This document shows, piece by piece, positions 8,193-16,742 of a stretch of 61,458 bases of DNA (its first letter is position 1; every line of letters starts with the position of its first letter). The DNA comes from Streptomyces sp. S3(2020) (lineage in GTDB: Bacteria > Actinomycetota > Actinomycetes > Streptomycetales > Streptomycetaceae), in contig NZ_JABERD010000035.1 in NCBI RefSeq assembly GCF_013044505.1, positions 1 through 61,458 of the forward strand, given 5' to 3'. The translations under genes were made by a program, and so were the position numbers. The notes beneath the pieces were generated by a model. The model searched no databases. It had not been told where the DNA came from and was given only the letters and a program-made list of their open reading frames with translations.

Positions 8193-8206
8193 CCAGAGTC
8201 GTTGTC

Positions 8207-9715
8207 ATGCGAACCGACTCTTCTCCCGGCAATCTGCCGGCGCGGGAGCACCTCCCGGCCGGAGACGCCGGTACGCCTGTCCTGGACGTAGTGATCCCCG
8301 TCTACAACGAGGAGAAGGACCTCCAGCCGTGTGTGCTGAGACTGCACGAGCACCTCAAGCGCACCTTCCCGTACGCGTTCCGCATCACGATCGCGGACAA
8401 CGCGTCGACGGACACCACCCCACAGGTGGCGTCACGGCTGGAGGCGGAGATCGCCGAGGTCAGCAACTTCCGCCTGGAGCAGAAGGGTCGCGGTCGCGCC
8501 CTGCGCACCGTGTGGTCCGCCTCGGACGCCCCGATCCTCGCCTACATGGACGTGGACCTGTCCACCGACCTCAACGCCCTGCTCCCGCTGGTGGCCCCGC
8601 TGATCTCGGGCCACTCCGACCTGGCGATCGGATCCCGGCTCGCGCGCTCCTCACGTGTGGTGCGCGGCCCCAAGCGGGAGTTCATCAGCCGCTCGTACAA
8701 CCTGATCCTGCGCGGCTCGCTGCAGGCCCGCTTCTCGGACGCGCAGTGCGGCTTCAAGGCCATCCGGCGTGATGTGGCCCAGGTGCTGCTGCCGATGGTC
8801 GAGGACACCGGCTGGTTCTTCGACACCGAGATGCTCGTCATCGCCGAGCGCGCGGGACTGCGTATCCATGAAGTGCCCGTCGACTGGGTCGACGACCCGG
8901 ACTCCACCGTCCACATCGTGAAGACGGCGACCGAGGACCTCAAGGGGGTGTGGCGCGTGGGCAAGGCCCTGGCCACCGGTTCGCTGCCGCTGGACCGGAT
9001 CACCCGGCCGTTCGGTGACGATCCGCGCGACCGTGAGATCCAGGACGTACCGAAGGGGCTGGCCCGCCAGCTCGTCGGGTTCTGTGTGGTCGGCGGTCTT
9101 TCGACCCTGTTCTACCTGCTCCTCTACAGCGGCTTCAGGACCTTCTCCGGCTCGCAGGTCGCCAACGCGCTGGCCCTGCTCGTCTCGGCGGTCGCCAACA
9201 CCGCGGCCAACCGGCGCCTCACCTTCGGGGTGCGCGGCCGTGGCAGTGCCGTCAAGCACCAGGCCCAGGGTCTGGTCGTCTTCGGCATCGGCCTCGCGCT
9301 GACCAGTGGTTCGCTCGCCGCCCTCAACGCGGCCAGCAGCGACCCGGCGCACTCCACCGAGCTGGCGGTGCTGATCGCCGCCAACCTCGCGGCGACCGTG
9401 CTGCGCTTCCTGCTCTTCCGCGCCTGGGTCTTCCCCGAGCGCCGCGAGTCGACGGTGGTGGCCTCGCACCAGCCGGCCCCCGGTCCCTCCTCGCCCACCT
9501 ACTCCACGCAGTACCCCCCGCAGTACCCCACCCGGCAGCTGCCCTACGCGCCGCTGCCGCAGCGCCCGACGGCGAACCAGTACGCCTCGGCGCCGCACAC
9601 CCCGTACGACACCCCGCTCCGCGCCGGTGAAGCCGCGGACCGCACCTGGGGGGACGCGACCATGCAGTTGCAGCCGGTCCGTCCCACCGACACCGATCCG
9701 AGGGACTCCCGATGA
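8207..9715 (+). CDS. Polyprenol-phosphate glycosyltransferase (GT2) fused to GtrA
   Basis: 502 aa. Residues about 25-260 form a GT-A fold of dolichol-phosphate-mannose/glucose synthase type: DVVIPVYNEE, IADNASTD and the metal-binding DVD at 115-117. Residues about 285-415 form a four-helix GtrA domain (LARQLVGFCVVGGLSTLFYLLL ... FLLFRAWVF). A Pro/Tyr/Gln-rich cytoplasmic tail of about 85 residues follows. The enzyme should transfer a nucleotide-activated sugar to a polyprenyl phosphate and present it for use outside the membrane, where the next gene product could consume it. ATG 8207 lies 14 nt after the kinase stop; ATG 8171 is an in-frame overlapping alternative and neither has a strong ribosome binding site. 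Confidence 0.88.
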   Translation: MRTDSSPGNLPAREHLPAGDAGTPVLDVVIPVYNEEKDLQPCVLRLHEHLKRTFPYAFRITIADNASTDTTPQVASRLEAEIAEVSNFRLEQKGRGRALRTVWSASDAPILAYMDVDLSTDLNALLPLVAPLISGHSDLAIGSRLARSSRVVRGPKREFISRSYNLILRGSLQARFSDAQCGFKAIRRDVAQVLLPMVEDTGWFFDTEMLVIAERAGLRIHEVPVDWVDDPDSTVHIVKTATEDLKGVWRVGKALATGSLPLDRITRPFGDDPRDREIQDVPKGLARQLVGFCVVGGLSTLFYLLLYSGFRTFSGSQVANALALLVSAVANTAANRRLTFGVRGRGSAVKHQAQGLVVFGIGLALTSGSLAALNAASSDPAHSTELAVLIAANLAATVLRFLLFRAWVFPERRESTVVASHQPAPGPSSPTYSTQYPPQYPTRQLPYAPLPQRPTANQYASAPHTPYDTPLRAGEAADRTWGDATMQLQPVRPTDTDPRDSR

Positions 9716-11952
9716 CCACCCAGACCGACCAGCCCACGATCCAGGAGTGGGGGCCGTCGGCGAACGCCCCGCAGGAGCCCCCGAACGCACCCGCTCCGCA
9801 GGCCGGTGAGCCCAAGCAGCCCTTCGTCAGGAGACTGTGGCGCGGCCGCCCCGAGGACCCCCGCTGGGCACGTCCCGCCTTCTGGGGCCTGCTGCTGGTC
9901 ACCGCGGCGCTCTACTTCTACAACCTGAGCTCCTCCGGCTACGCCAACTCCTTCTACTCCGCGGCCGTCCAGGCCGGCAGCCAGTCCTGGAAGGCGTTCT
10001 TCTTCGGCTCGCTGGACGCGGGCAACGCCATCACCGTCGACAAGCCCCCGGCCTCGCTGTGGCCGATGGCGCTGTCGGTGCGGGTCTTCGGGCTCAGCTC
10101 CTTCGCGATCCTGATGCCCGAGGTCCTCATGGGCATCGGCACGGTCGCCGTCGTCTACGCCTCCGTGCGCCGCCGCTTCAGCCCCGCGGCCGGTCTGATC
10201 GCGGGCGCCGTGCTCGCGCTCACCCCCGTCGCGGCGCTGATGTTCCGGTTCAACAACCCGGACGCCATGCTGGCCCTGCTGATGGCCGTGGCCTGCTACT
10301 TCGTGGTCCGCGCCCTGGAGGACGGCCGGACGAAGTGGCTGCTGTGGGCCGGTGTCGCGATCGGTTTCGCGTTCCTCGCGAAGACGCTCCAGGCCTTCCT
10401 GATCCTTCCGCCGCTCGCGATCGTCTACGCGGTCTGCGCGCCGGTGTCCCTGAAGAAGCGCTTCGGTCAGCTGGCCGCGGCGACGGCCGCGATCATCGTC
10501 TCCGGCGGCTGGTGGGTCGCGATCGTCGAGCTGTGGCCCGCGTCCTCCCGCCCCTACATCGGCGGCTCGCAGAACAACTCCTTCCTTGAGCTGACCTTCG
10601 GCTACAACGGCCTCGGCCGCCTCAACGGCGAGGAGACCGGCAGCGTCGGCGGCGGTGGCGGCAACACCGGAACCGGCCAGTGGGGCGAGACCGGCTGGGA
10701 CCGGATGTTCAACTCCGAGATCGGCGGCCAGATCTCCTGGCTGCTCCCGGCGGCGCTGATCCTGCTGGTCGCGGGTCTGTGGGCCACGCGGAAGGCGCGC
10801 AGGACGTCCGTCACCCGCGGTTCGTTCCTCGTCTGGGGCGGCTCGCTGCTCATCACCATGGTCGTCTTCAGCTACATGGCGGGCATCTTCCACCAGTACT
10901 ACACGGTCGCCCTCGCGCCCTACATGGCCGCGGTGATCGGCATGGGCTCGACCCTGCTGTGGGAGAAGCGGTCCGAGATCTGGGCGTCCCTCACCCTCGC
11001 GGCCGCGGTCGTGGCCAGCGCGGCCTGGGGTTACGTCCTCCTCAACCGCACCTCCGACTACCTGCCCTGGCTGAAGTGGCTGGTCCTGGTCGGCGGCCTG
11101 GTCTCCGCGCTCGGCCTGGTCTTCGCGGGCCGGATCAACCGGCAGCTCGCCCTCGCGGCGGCCTCCGTCGGTCTGGTGGCCTCGCTCGCCGGCCCGACCG
11201 CGTACACCATCAGCACCCTCCAGGAGGGCCACACCGGTTCGATCGTGACGGCCGGTCCCGCCGGCGCCAGCATGATGGGCGGCGGTGGCGGCGGCCGGGG
11301 CGGCGGTCCCGGTGGCGGCGGTGGTGGTACGGGTGGCGGCATGCCGGGCCAGAACCAGCAGAACGGCAACGGCAACACGCAGGGCCAGGGCCAGCAGGGC
11401 GGCGGCAACGGCGGCTTCGGCGGCGGCATGCCCGGCCAGAACGGCAACGGCAACAGCAACGGGAACAGCAACTCCCAGGGCGGCCAGAGCCAGCAGCAGG
11501 GCCAGGGCCAGCAGAACGGCGGCATGCCCGGCGGCACCACCGGCGAAGGCGGCGGCATGGGTGGCGGCGGCGGTGTCGGCGGCCTCCTCAACGGCGCGAC
11601 CGTCTCCGACGAGGCCAAGAAGCTCCTGGAGGCCGACTCCGGTGACTACACCTGGGTCGCGGCGGCCATCGGCGCCCAGAACGCGGCGAGCTACCAGCTC
11701 TCCACCGGCGACCCGGTCATGGCGATCGGCGGCTTCAACGGCACCGACCCGTCCCCGACGCTGGCGCAGTTCAAGCAGTACGTCGCCGACGGCAAGATCC
11801 ACTACTTCATCTCGTCCGGCTCGGGCGGCGGCATGGGCGCCAGCAGCAGCGGCACGTCCTCGCAGATCACCGAGTGGGTGGAGGCCAACTTCAAGACCGT
11901 CACGGTCGGTTCGGCCACCTTCTACGACCTGACCCAGCAGACGAGCAGCTGA
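9712..11952 (+). CDS. ArnT/PMT-type membrane glycosyltransferase
   Basis: 746 aa. A polytopic N-terminal region (about residues 60-515, 11 or more helices) carries the PMT_2 features ITVDKPPASLW and FRFNNPDAMLALLM. These enzymes move a sugar from a polyprenyl-phosphate donor to a lipid or protein on the outer face. Residues about 522-622 are an unusual Gly/Gln/Asn low-complexity insert with MPGQN repeats. The last 120 residues form an outside domain (TWVAAAIGAQNAASYQLSTGDPVMAIGGF ... ITEWVEANF) common to this actinobacterial subfamily. ATG 9712 overlaps the GT2 stop (ATGA), so donor synthesis and transfer are coupled. The acceptor is unknown. Confidence 0.88.
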   Translation: MTTQTDQPTIQEWGPSANAPQEPPNAPAPQAGEPKQPFVRRLWRGRPEDPRWARPAFWGLLLVTAALYFYNLSSSGYANSFYSAAVQAGSQSWKAFFFGSLDAGNAITVDKPPASLWPMALSVRVFGLSSFAILMPEVLMGIGTVAVVYASVRRRFSPAAGLIAGAVLALTPVAALMFRFNNPDAMLALLMAVACYFVVRALEDGRTKWLLWAGVAIGFAFLAKTLQAFLILPPLAIVYAVCAPVSLKKRFGQLAAATAAIIVSGGWWVAIVELWPASSRPYIGGSQNNSFLELTFGYNGLGRLNGEETGSVGGGGGNTGTGQWGETGWDRMFNSEIGGQISWLLPAALILLVAGLWATRKARRTSVTRGSFLVWGGSLLITMVVFSYMAGIFHQYYTVALAPYMAAVIGMGSTLLWEKRSEIWASLTLAAAVVASAAWGYVLLNRTSDYLPWLKWLVLVGGLVSALGLVFAGRINRQLALAAASVGLVASLAGPTAYTISTLQEGHTGSIVTAGPAGASMMGGGGGGRGGGPGGGGGGTGGGMPGQNQQNGNGNTQGQGQQGGGNGGFGGGMPGQNGNGNSNGNSNSQGGQSQQQGQGQQNGGMPGGTTGEGGGMGGGGGVGGLLNGATVSDEAKKLLEADSGDYTWVAAAIGAQNAASYQLSTGDPVMAIGGFNGTDPSPTLAQFKQYVADGKIHYFISSGSGGGMGASSSGTSSQITEWVEANFKTVTVGSATFYDLTQQTSS

Positions 11953-11965
11953 CGTAAAGCAACCG

Positions 11966-12009
11966 AAGGAGAGGGCGACGGTCCGCACCAGGGCCGTCGC
12001 CCTCTCCTT
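11966..12009 (+). terminator. Strong terminator of the two-component/glycosyltransferase operon
   Basis: 16-bp perfect stem (AAGGAGAGGGCGACGG and its complement) with a 12-nt loop, 13 bp after the operon stop, followed by a short T/C-rich tail. Confidence 0.85.
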
Positions 12010-12019
12010 CTACTTGCCT

Positions 12020-12053
12020 TGTACGCCGTATAGGAACTGTTCTACGGTGTACA
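12020..12053. promoter_or_regulatory. Inverted-repeat operator of the efflux gene, probably TetR-bound
   Basis: Arms TGTACGCCGTA (12020-12030) and TACGGTGTACA (12043-12053) match at 10 of 11 positions around a 12-bp centre and end 2 bp before the efflux ATG. This layout, covering the promoter and start, is typical for TetR-type repressors of efflux pumps. The TetR gene lies directly downstream of the pump; no copy of the site is seen before the TetR gene itself. Confidence 0.6.
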
Positions 12054-12055
12054 GC

Positions 12056-13537
12056 ATGTCCGCTCCCGCGCCCGTCACCGTCTCCCAAGGCCACCCCCAG
12101 CGCTGGCTCATCCTCGGCGTCATCTGCCTCGCCCAGCTCACCGTCGTCCTCGACAACACCGTCCTGAACGTGGCGATCCCCTCCCTCACCGAGGAACTGG
12201 GCGCGGCCACCTCGGACATCCAGTGGATGATCAACGCGTACTCCCTGGTGCAGTCGGGCCTGCTGCTCACCGCCGGCAGCGCCGCCGACCGCTACGGCCG
12301 CAAGAAGATGCTGATAGCGGGTCTGACCCTGTTCGGCGCGGGCTCGCTCACGGCCGGACTGGCGGACAGCACCGGCCAGTTGATCGCGGCGCGCGCCGGG
12401 ATGGGCGTAGGCGGCGCACTTCTGCTGACCACGACTCTCGCCGTCGTGATGCAGATCTTCGCGCCCGAGGAGCACGCCAGGGCGATCGGCATCTGGGCGG
12501 CGGTCAACGCGCTCGGCTTCGCCTGCGGTCCGCTGCTCGGCGGCTTCATGCTGGACCACTTCTGGTGGGGCGCGATCTTCCTGGTCAACCTGCCGGTCGC
12601 GGCGATAGGCCTGGTGGCCGCCATCACCCTGGTCCCCGAATCCAAGAACCCCCGCGGTGACCGCCCCGACCTCCTCGGCGCCCTCCTGTCGACCATCGGC
12701 ATGGCCTCCCTGGTGTTCGCGATCATCTCCGGCCCGGAGCACGGCTGGACGTCGGGCCGGGTGCTGACATCGGCGACCGTCGCGGTCGTGGTGCTGGCCG
12801 GGTTCGCGTACTGGGAGAGCCGGATCGAGTACCCCATGCTCGACCTGCACTTCTTCAGGGACCGTCGCTTCACGGGCGCCATCGCGGGCGCGGTGCTGAT
12901 CACCTTCGGCATGGGCGGCTCGCTCTTCCTGCTCACCCAGCACATGCAGTTCATCCTCGGATACGGCCCCTTGGAGGCCGGTCTGCGCACGGCCCCGCTC
13001 GCCCTCACGATCGTGGCCCTCAACTTCTCCGGCCTGGCGGCCAAGTGGGCGGCCAGGCTGGGGAATCCGGCCGCGATAGGACTGGGCATGGTGCTGATGT
13101 CGGGCGGCCTGGTGTCCATCGCGACGGTGGCCTCCGGCGGTTACACCGGGACGCTGCTGGGGCTGCTGCTGATCGGCGCGGGCGCCGCGGTCGCCAACCC
13201 GGCGATGGCGCACGCGATCATGAGCTCCATTCCGCCGGAGAAGGCGGGGATCGGGGCGGGGATCAACGGCACGGTGGCGGAGTTCGGACAGGGCTTGGGA
13301 GTCGCGGTGCTGGGTGCTGTGCTGAGCTCCCGGTTCGCGGCGCTGATCCCGGTGGCGGCGTCGTCGTTGCCGGCGGCGTTGGCCGCGGCGGGGTCGGTGG
13401 AGGAGCGGGCGCGCATCACGGACGCCTACTCCTCGGGACTGGAGACCAGTCTGTTGGTGGGGGCGGTGGCCGTGTTGCTGGGTGGGTTGGTCGCGGGGGC
13501 GTTGTTGCGGCGGGCTGAGCGGGAAGAGGTCGCCTAA
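12056..13537 (+). CDS. MFS drug efflux transporter (DHA2/EmrB-QacA type)
   Basis: 493 aa with about 14 membrane helices. Motif A-like GSAADRYGRKKMLIAG lies between helices 2 and 3, and the helix-1 signature is LTVVLDNTVLNVAIPSL (D1 motif). Motif C-like ALGFACGPLLGGF is present in helix 5. It should be a proton-driven exporter of amphipathic drugs. ATG 12056 follows the operator directly. It probably forms an operon with the TetR gene 144 bp downstream, or is controlled by it. Confidence 0.92.
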   Translation: MSAPAPVTVSQGHPQRWLILGVICLAQLTVVLDNTVLNVAIPSLTEELGAATSDIQWMINAYSLVQSGLLLTAGSAADRYGRKKMLIAGLTLFGAGSLTAGLADSTGQLIAARAGMGVGGALLLTTTLAVVMQIFAPEEHARAIGIWAAVNALGFACGPLLGGFMLDHFWWGAIFLVNLPVAAIGLVAAITLVPESKNPRGDRPDLLGALLSTIGMASLVFAIISGPEHGWTSGRVLTSATVAVVVLAGFAYWESRIEYPMLDLHFFRDRRFTGAIAGAVLITFGMGGSLFLLTQHMQFILGYGPLEAGLRTAPLALTIVALNFSGLAAKWAARLGNPAAIGLGMVLMSGGLVSIATVASGGYTGTLLGLLLIGAGAAVANPAMAHAIMSSIPPEKAGIGAGINGTVAEFGQGLGVAVLGAVLSSRFAALIPVAASSLPAALAAAGSVEERARITDAYSSGLETSLLVGAVAVLLGGLVAGALLRRAEREEVA

Positions 13538-13545
13538 GAGCTCGG

Positions 13546-13642
13546 GGGTGCGGCCTCGTTGCGACCGCGGGTCGGCTGTGGCCGGTCGCGCCCACGCGGC
13601 GGAGCCGCACATCGATACAGTCCCGCGCCCCTGGCGGGGCGC
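13546..13642 (+). repeat. Streptomyces-type intergenic hairpin repeat, copy A
   Basis: About 97 bp with the core CGCGCCCACGCGGCGGAGCC (13588-13607), ATCGATACAG and a terminal hairpin GCGCCCC / GGGGCGC (13625-13642). An inverted, closely similar copy lies at 19905-19998, and a related shorter element at 26492-26560. It occupies the gap between the efflux and TetR genes and may act as a terminator. Confidence 0.7.
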
Positions 13643-13681
13643 CTAAGCTGATCGGCAATTGCAAGGCTAGGAAGGTGCGCC

Positions 13682-14431
13682 ATGGTGAAAGCGGGCCGGC
13701 GGGCGGCGCGGACCAGCGTGTGGCTGGAGAGCGGTAAGTCGCGGCGTGGCGGTCAGCCCTCCGGTCTCGACCGGGACCGCATCACCTCGGTCACCGTCCG
13801 GCTCCTGGACGCCGAGGGACTGGCCAAGTTCTCCATGCGGCGGCTCGCGACCGAGCTCAATGTCACCGCGATGTCCGTCTACTGGTACGTCGACACCAAG
13901 GACGACCTCCTCGAACTCGCCCTGGACGCGGTCTGCGGCGAACTGACCCTGCCCGACCTGGAGGCCGACGAGGACTGGCGCGACCAACTGCGCACGCTGG
14001 CCCGCGGCTACCGGGCCCTCCTGGTCCACCACCCCTGGGTCTCCCCGCTGAGCGGGACCTTCCTCAACATCGGCCCCAACTACCTGGAGTTCGCCCAGGT
14101 CATCCATCGCGTCATCCGCCGCACCGGCCTGCCCGCCCACGGCCTGGCCGCCGCCATCTCCGCCGTCTTCCAGTTCGTGTACGGCTTCGGCACGATCGAG
14201 GGCCACTTCATCGCCCGCTCCACCGACGTCGGCATGACCCCGGACGAGTACTTCCGGCACGCCATGACCGCGGTGACCCAGGCCCCGCAGGCCGCCGAGA
14301 TCGTCAAGGACTCCGAGGACATCATGGCGGCCCGCGGCGGCGACACGGTCGAGGAGATGTGGGAACGGGACTTCGACTTCGCCCTGGACCTGTTGGTGGC
14401 GGGTATCGAGGCGATGGTGAAGCGGGCCTGA
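13682..14431 (+). CDS. TetR-family regulator (TetR_C type)
   Basis: 249 aa. The N-terminal HTH (about 30-80) reads TVRLLDAEGLAKFSMRRLATELNVTAMSVYWYVDTKDDLLELALDAV, close to classic TetR (note the YWYV recognition region). A long ligand-binding domain of TetR_C_1 type follows (ALLVHHPWVSPL ... FVYGFGTIEGHF). Length is usual for the class. It probably represses the upstream efflux pump through the palindrome at 12020-12053. ATG 13682 is weakly preceded by AAGGT. Expression as a second gene with its target would give negative feedback. Confidence 0.9.
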   Translation: MVKAGRRAARTSVWLESGKSRRGGQPSGLDRDRITSVTVRLLDAEGLAKFSMRRLATELNVTAMSVYWYVDTKDDLLELALDAVCGELTLPDLEADEDWRDQLRTLARGYRALLVHHPWVSPLSGTFLNIGPNYLEFAQVIHRVIRRTGLPAHGLAAAISAVFQFVYGFGTIEGHFIARSTDVGMTPDEYFRHAMTAVTQAPQAAEIVKDSEDIMAARGGDTVEEMWERDFDFALDLLVAGIEAMVKRA

Positions 14432-14539
14432 CCGTGCCCGCACCGGGGACGGAAAATTCGCGAGCCGTGTGACGACGCCACGCCCTATCGTGAGCCGCTG
14501 CCGTCCGAGCCGGGGCGGCCGGAGGGGAGTGACAGCCGA

Positions 14540-15063
14540 GTGACGGACGCGTACGAGGTCCTGCTGGACGCCGAGTTGGAGAAGGCGTTCGACGTCTGGT
14601 CCAGCTATCTGGACGCCCGCACGGGCGAGGACCCCGATGTCCGAGCCCGACTACGCGCGATGCTGGACCTGGCCCGACGGGCCGTCGACGAGCACGATCC
14701 CCCCGGGCGCGCCGCTTGGTGGCGGACATGCACGAGGAGGCCCACCGGGCCGAACTGCCCTGGGCTCCCTCGGATCCCCGCCCCCACGAGGCCGACGCCC
14801 AAGCCCGCGACTACGCCAAGGACGCCCTGCCGCAGGTGCTCCGGCGGGGCCGGCGGGACCGCCTCGGCACCATCGAGCTCTTCCTCTGGTCCACCGGCCG
14901 CCGCCTGCGGACCGTCCCCGACCTCGACACGGCCACCCTCCAGGACATCGCCTACATCACCGCCCGCGCCGGAATGGCCCTCGACCTCGCCCACCCCGTC
15001 GCGGCCCAGCGTGAACTGGACCGCCTCAAGGCGATGGCGCGCCGCTACGGCGTCGAGGACTGA
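14540..15063 (+). pseudogene. Hypothetical protein gene with a single-base deletion
   Basis: From GTG 14540 (ribosome binding site GGAGGGGAG) the protein reads as an ordinary acidic, helical sequence up to about residue 53 (DEHDPP at nt 14687-14704). The same frame then turns into Arg/Pro/Ser nonsense, while coding character continues one frame back: RRLVADMHEEAHRAELPW ... RELDRLKAMARRYGVED, ending at TGA 15063. Restoring one base near the C-run at 14699-14704 joins the two into a protein of about 174 aa with a typical ending. I do not recognise the family. Either the gene is inactivated or the base is a sequencing error in a homopolymer. Confidence 0.7.
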
Positions 15064-15079
15064 ACCGGCCTCTTGAGGC

Positions 15080-15553
15080 TCAGGCTTCCGGCGCAGCCAA
15101 CCGCGCCGGAAAACCACCCGTAGCCACCGGCCCCCACTTCACCGGCGTGACCCGAATGATCGACTTCCCCTGCTTGACCATGGCCTCCCGGTACTCGTCC
15201 CAGTCCGGGTGCTCACCCGAGATGTTCCGGAAGTACTCCACCAGCGGCTCGACGGACTCGGGCGAGTCGATGACCTCCGCCGTACCGTCGACCTGCACCC
15301 ACGGCCCGTTCCAGTCGTCGCTCAGGACGACCACACTCACCCGCTCGTCCCGCTTCGCGTTCCGCGTCTTCGCCCGCTCCGGATACGTGGACATCACGAT
15401 CCGCCCCGAATCGTCGACCCCGCAGGTCAACGGCGACGCCTGCGGACTCCCGTCCACCCGCCGGGTCAGCAGCAGGGCCCGGTGCCGGGGCCGTACGAAG
15501 TCCAGCAAGTCATCGAGGGAGACGGTGGTGTTCGTCGCGATGTTCGGTGCCAT
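15080..15553 (-). CDS. PPOX-class F420/FMN-dependent oxidoreductase
   Basis: 157 aa in the split beta-barrel flavin/F420-binding fold: an N-terminal helix (LDDLLDFVRPRHRALLLTRRVDGSPQASPLTCGVDDSGRI), a STYPERAKTRNAKRD basic loop typical of cofactor phosphate binding, VSVVVLSDDWNGPWVQVDGTAEV and a C-terminal IRVTPVKW motif. The motif set fits the TIGR03618 group of F420-dependent enzymes. Works as a dimer in the cytosol; the substrate is unknown. It converges on the frameshifted gene, with only 16 bp between stops. Confidence 0.82.
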   Translation of the reverse strand: MAPNIATNTTVSLDDLLDFVRPRHRALLLTRRVDGSPQASPLTCGVDDSGRIVMSTYPERAKTRNAKRDERVSVVVLSDDWNGPWVQVDGTAEVIDSPESVEPLVEYFRNISGEHPDWDEYREAMVKQGKSIIRVTPVKWGPVATGGFPARLAAPEA

Positions 15554-15762
15554 GGCCCCAGCCTAGGCGCACCACCCTCTCCCTCAGGGGCGAGCCACCA
15601 CGGCGATCCCGGATGCTTCGACACCGTCGTCCATCCGCTGGACCGGCACGGTCTGAGCCCCGTACCGGCCCGCGCACGACCGTACCGGGCACGCGTTCCC
15701 CCACGGCAGCGGCTCCGGGCGCCCCGGGAGAACTCGTCAACCACGCATCACATCAAGGGACT

Positions 15763-16584
15763 TCACACCCGAGGCAGCGAATCCCCCTGCACCGCCTGGA
15801 TGTCCAGCTCCACCTTCAGCGTCGTACCGATCGCCGCGATCCCCGCCTGCACGACCTGGTTGTAGTTCATGGCGAAGTCCTCCCGTCGCAGCTGGGCCGT
15901 GGCCCGGAAGGCCGCGCGGGTCCCGCCCCACGGATCGGAACCCGTCCCCAGATAGGCGAGGTCGAGGTCGACGGGCCGTACGACTCCGTGCAACGACAAC
16001 TCCCCGTGCACGGTCCACCGATCAGAGCCCGCCACCGTCAACCCCGAAGACCGGTAGGTGATCTGGGGAAACCTCTCCACGTCCAGGAAGTCCGCCGACT
16101 TCAGGTGCCCGTCCCGCGTCGCGTTCCCCGTGTCGATGGAGTCGGCGCGGACGACCGCCTCCACCCGGGACTTGGTGACGTCGTCCCGCGCGACCTCGAT
16201 CGAGGCGGCGAAGTCCGTGAACCGCCCGCGCACGCTGGAGATCCCCAGATGCTGGGCCACCGCGCCCACCGTGGAGTGCGCCGGATCCACGGTCCACGGC
16301 CCCGGCGGTGGCAGCTCGGTCCCGCCCTGCCGCGCCAGCGTCACCGTGCCGACCTCGGCACGGCCGCTCGCGGTGACGATCGCACTGGCGGCGGCGGGCG
16401 CGTATCCGACGGCGGTGACGATGACGGTGTACGCCCCGGGCGGCAGCGGGTTGACGTCCCGTACCGCGCCCTCGATGTCGGCCTCGACCCGCAGCACCTG
16501 CGAGCCCGTCATGTCGGCCAGCGTGACGACCGCGTGCGACACGGCCCATCCGTCCCGCGTACGGATCGTCGCGGTCAATCCCAT
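15763..16584 (-). CDS. YceI-family protein with an N-terminal carboxypeptidase-regulatory-like domain
   Basis: 273 aa. Residues about 1-85 form a carboxypeptidase-regulatory-like beta-sandwich (AVVTLADMTGSQVLRVEA ... PPGAYTVIVTAVGYAPAAAS). Residues about 95-270 form a complete YceI lipocalin-like domain (WTVDPAHSTVGAVAQHLGISSVRGRF; RFPQITYRSSGL; DFAMNYNQVVQAGIAAIGTTLKVELDIQA), a fold that binds isoprenoid-type ligands. There is no signal peptide, so it is cytosolic, unlike many YceI proteins. The ribosome binding site is GAAGGAG. The same N-terminal domain type occurs three times at the C-terminus of the MFS protein encoded just upstream, so the two are probably functionally linked. Confidence 0.85.
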   Translation of the reverse strand: MGLTATIRTRDGWAVSHAVVTLADMTGSQVLRVEADIEGAVRDVNPLPPGAYTVIVTAVGYAPAAASAIVTASGRAEVGTVTLARQGGTELPPPGPWTVDPAHSTVGAVAQHLGISSVRGRFTDFAASIEVARDDVTKSRVEAVVRADSIDTGNATRDGHLKSADFLDVERFPQITYRSSGLTVAGSDRWTVHGELSLHGVVRPVDLDLAYLGTGSDPWGGTRAAFRATAQLRREDFAMNYNQVVQAGIAAIGTTLKVELDIQAVQGDSLPRV

Positions 16585-16701
16585 CTCACGTACTCCTTCA
16601 CGAATGCGGCCTCAAGAATGCGACCGGCCCGCGGCGGGGCACGCACCTCCGCTCAGAGCGCGCGCCCACCCGCCACGGGCCGGGGTCTCTTTCCGTCCTC
16701 G

Positions 16702-16734
16702 GGTGAGCGGGGCCCAGGTACGGCCCCGCTCACC
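16702..16734 (-). terminator. Hairpin between the MFS and YceI genes
   Basis: 13-bp perfect stem (GGTGAGCGGGGCC and complement, 7-nt loop) just past the MFS stop on the minus strand. It may terminate most transcripts and so reduce YceI expression relative to the MFS gene. Confidence 0.7.
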
Positions 16735-16742
16735 GGCAGGCC

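Noticed and set aside
11279..11580. CRISPR-like or tandem-repeat array
   Set aside because: The repeats are in-frame Gly/Gln/Asn codons inside the mannosyltransferase, with no spacer structure; no CRISPR array was found in the window.
9544..11988. Very long minus-strand open frame opposite the mannosyltransferase
   Set aside because: Antisense shadow in high-GC DNA: Arg/Gly/Ala nonsense, no ribosome binding site, and the plus-strand gene has clear family motifs.
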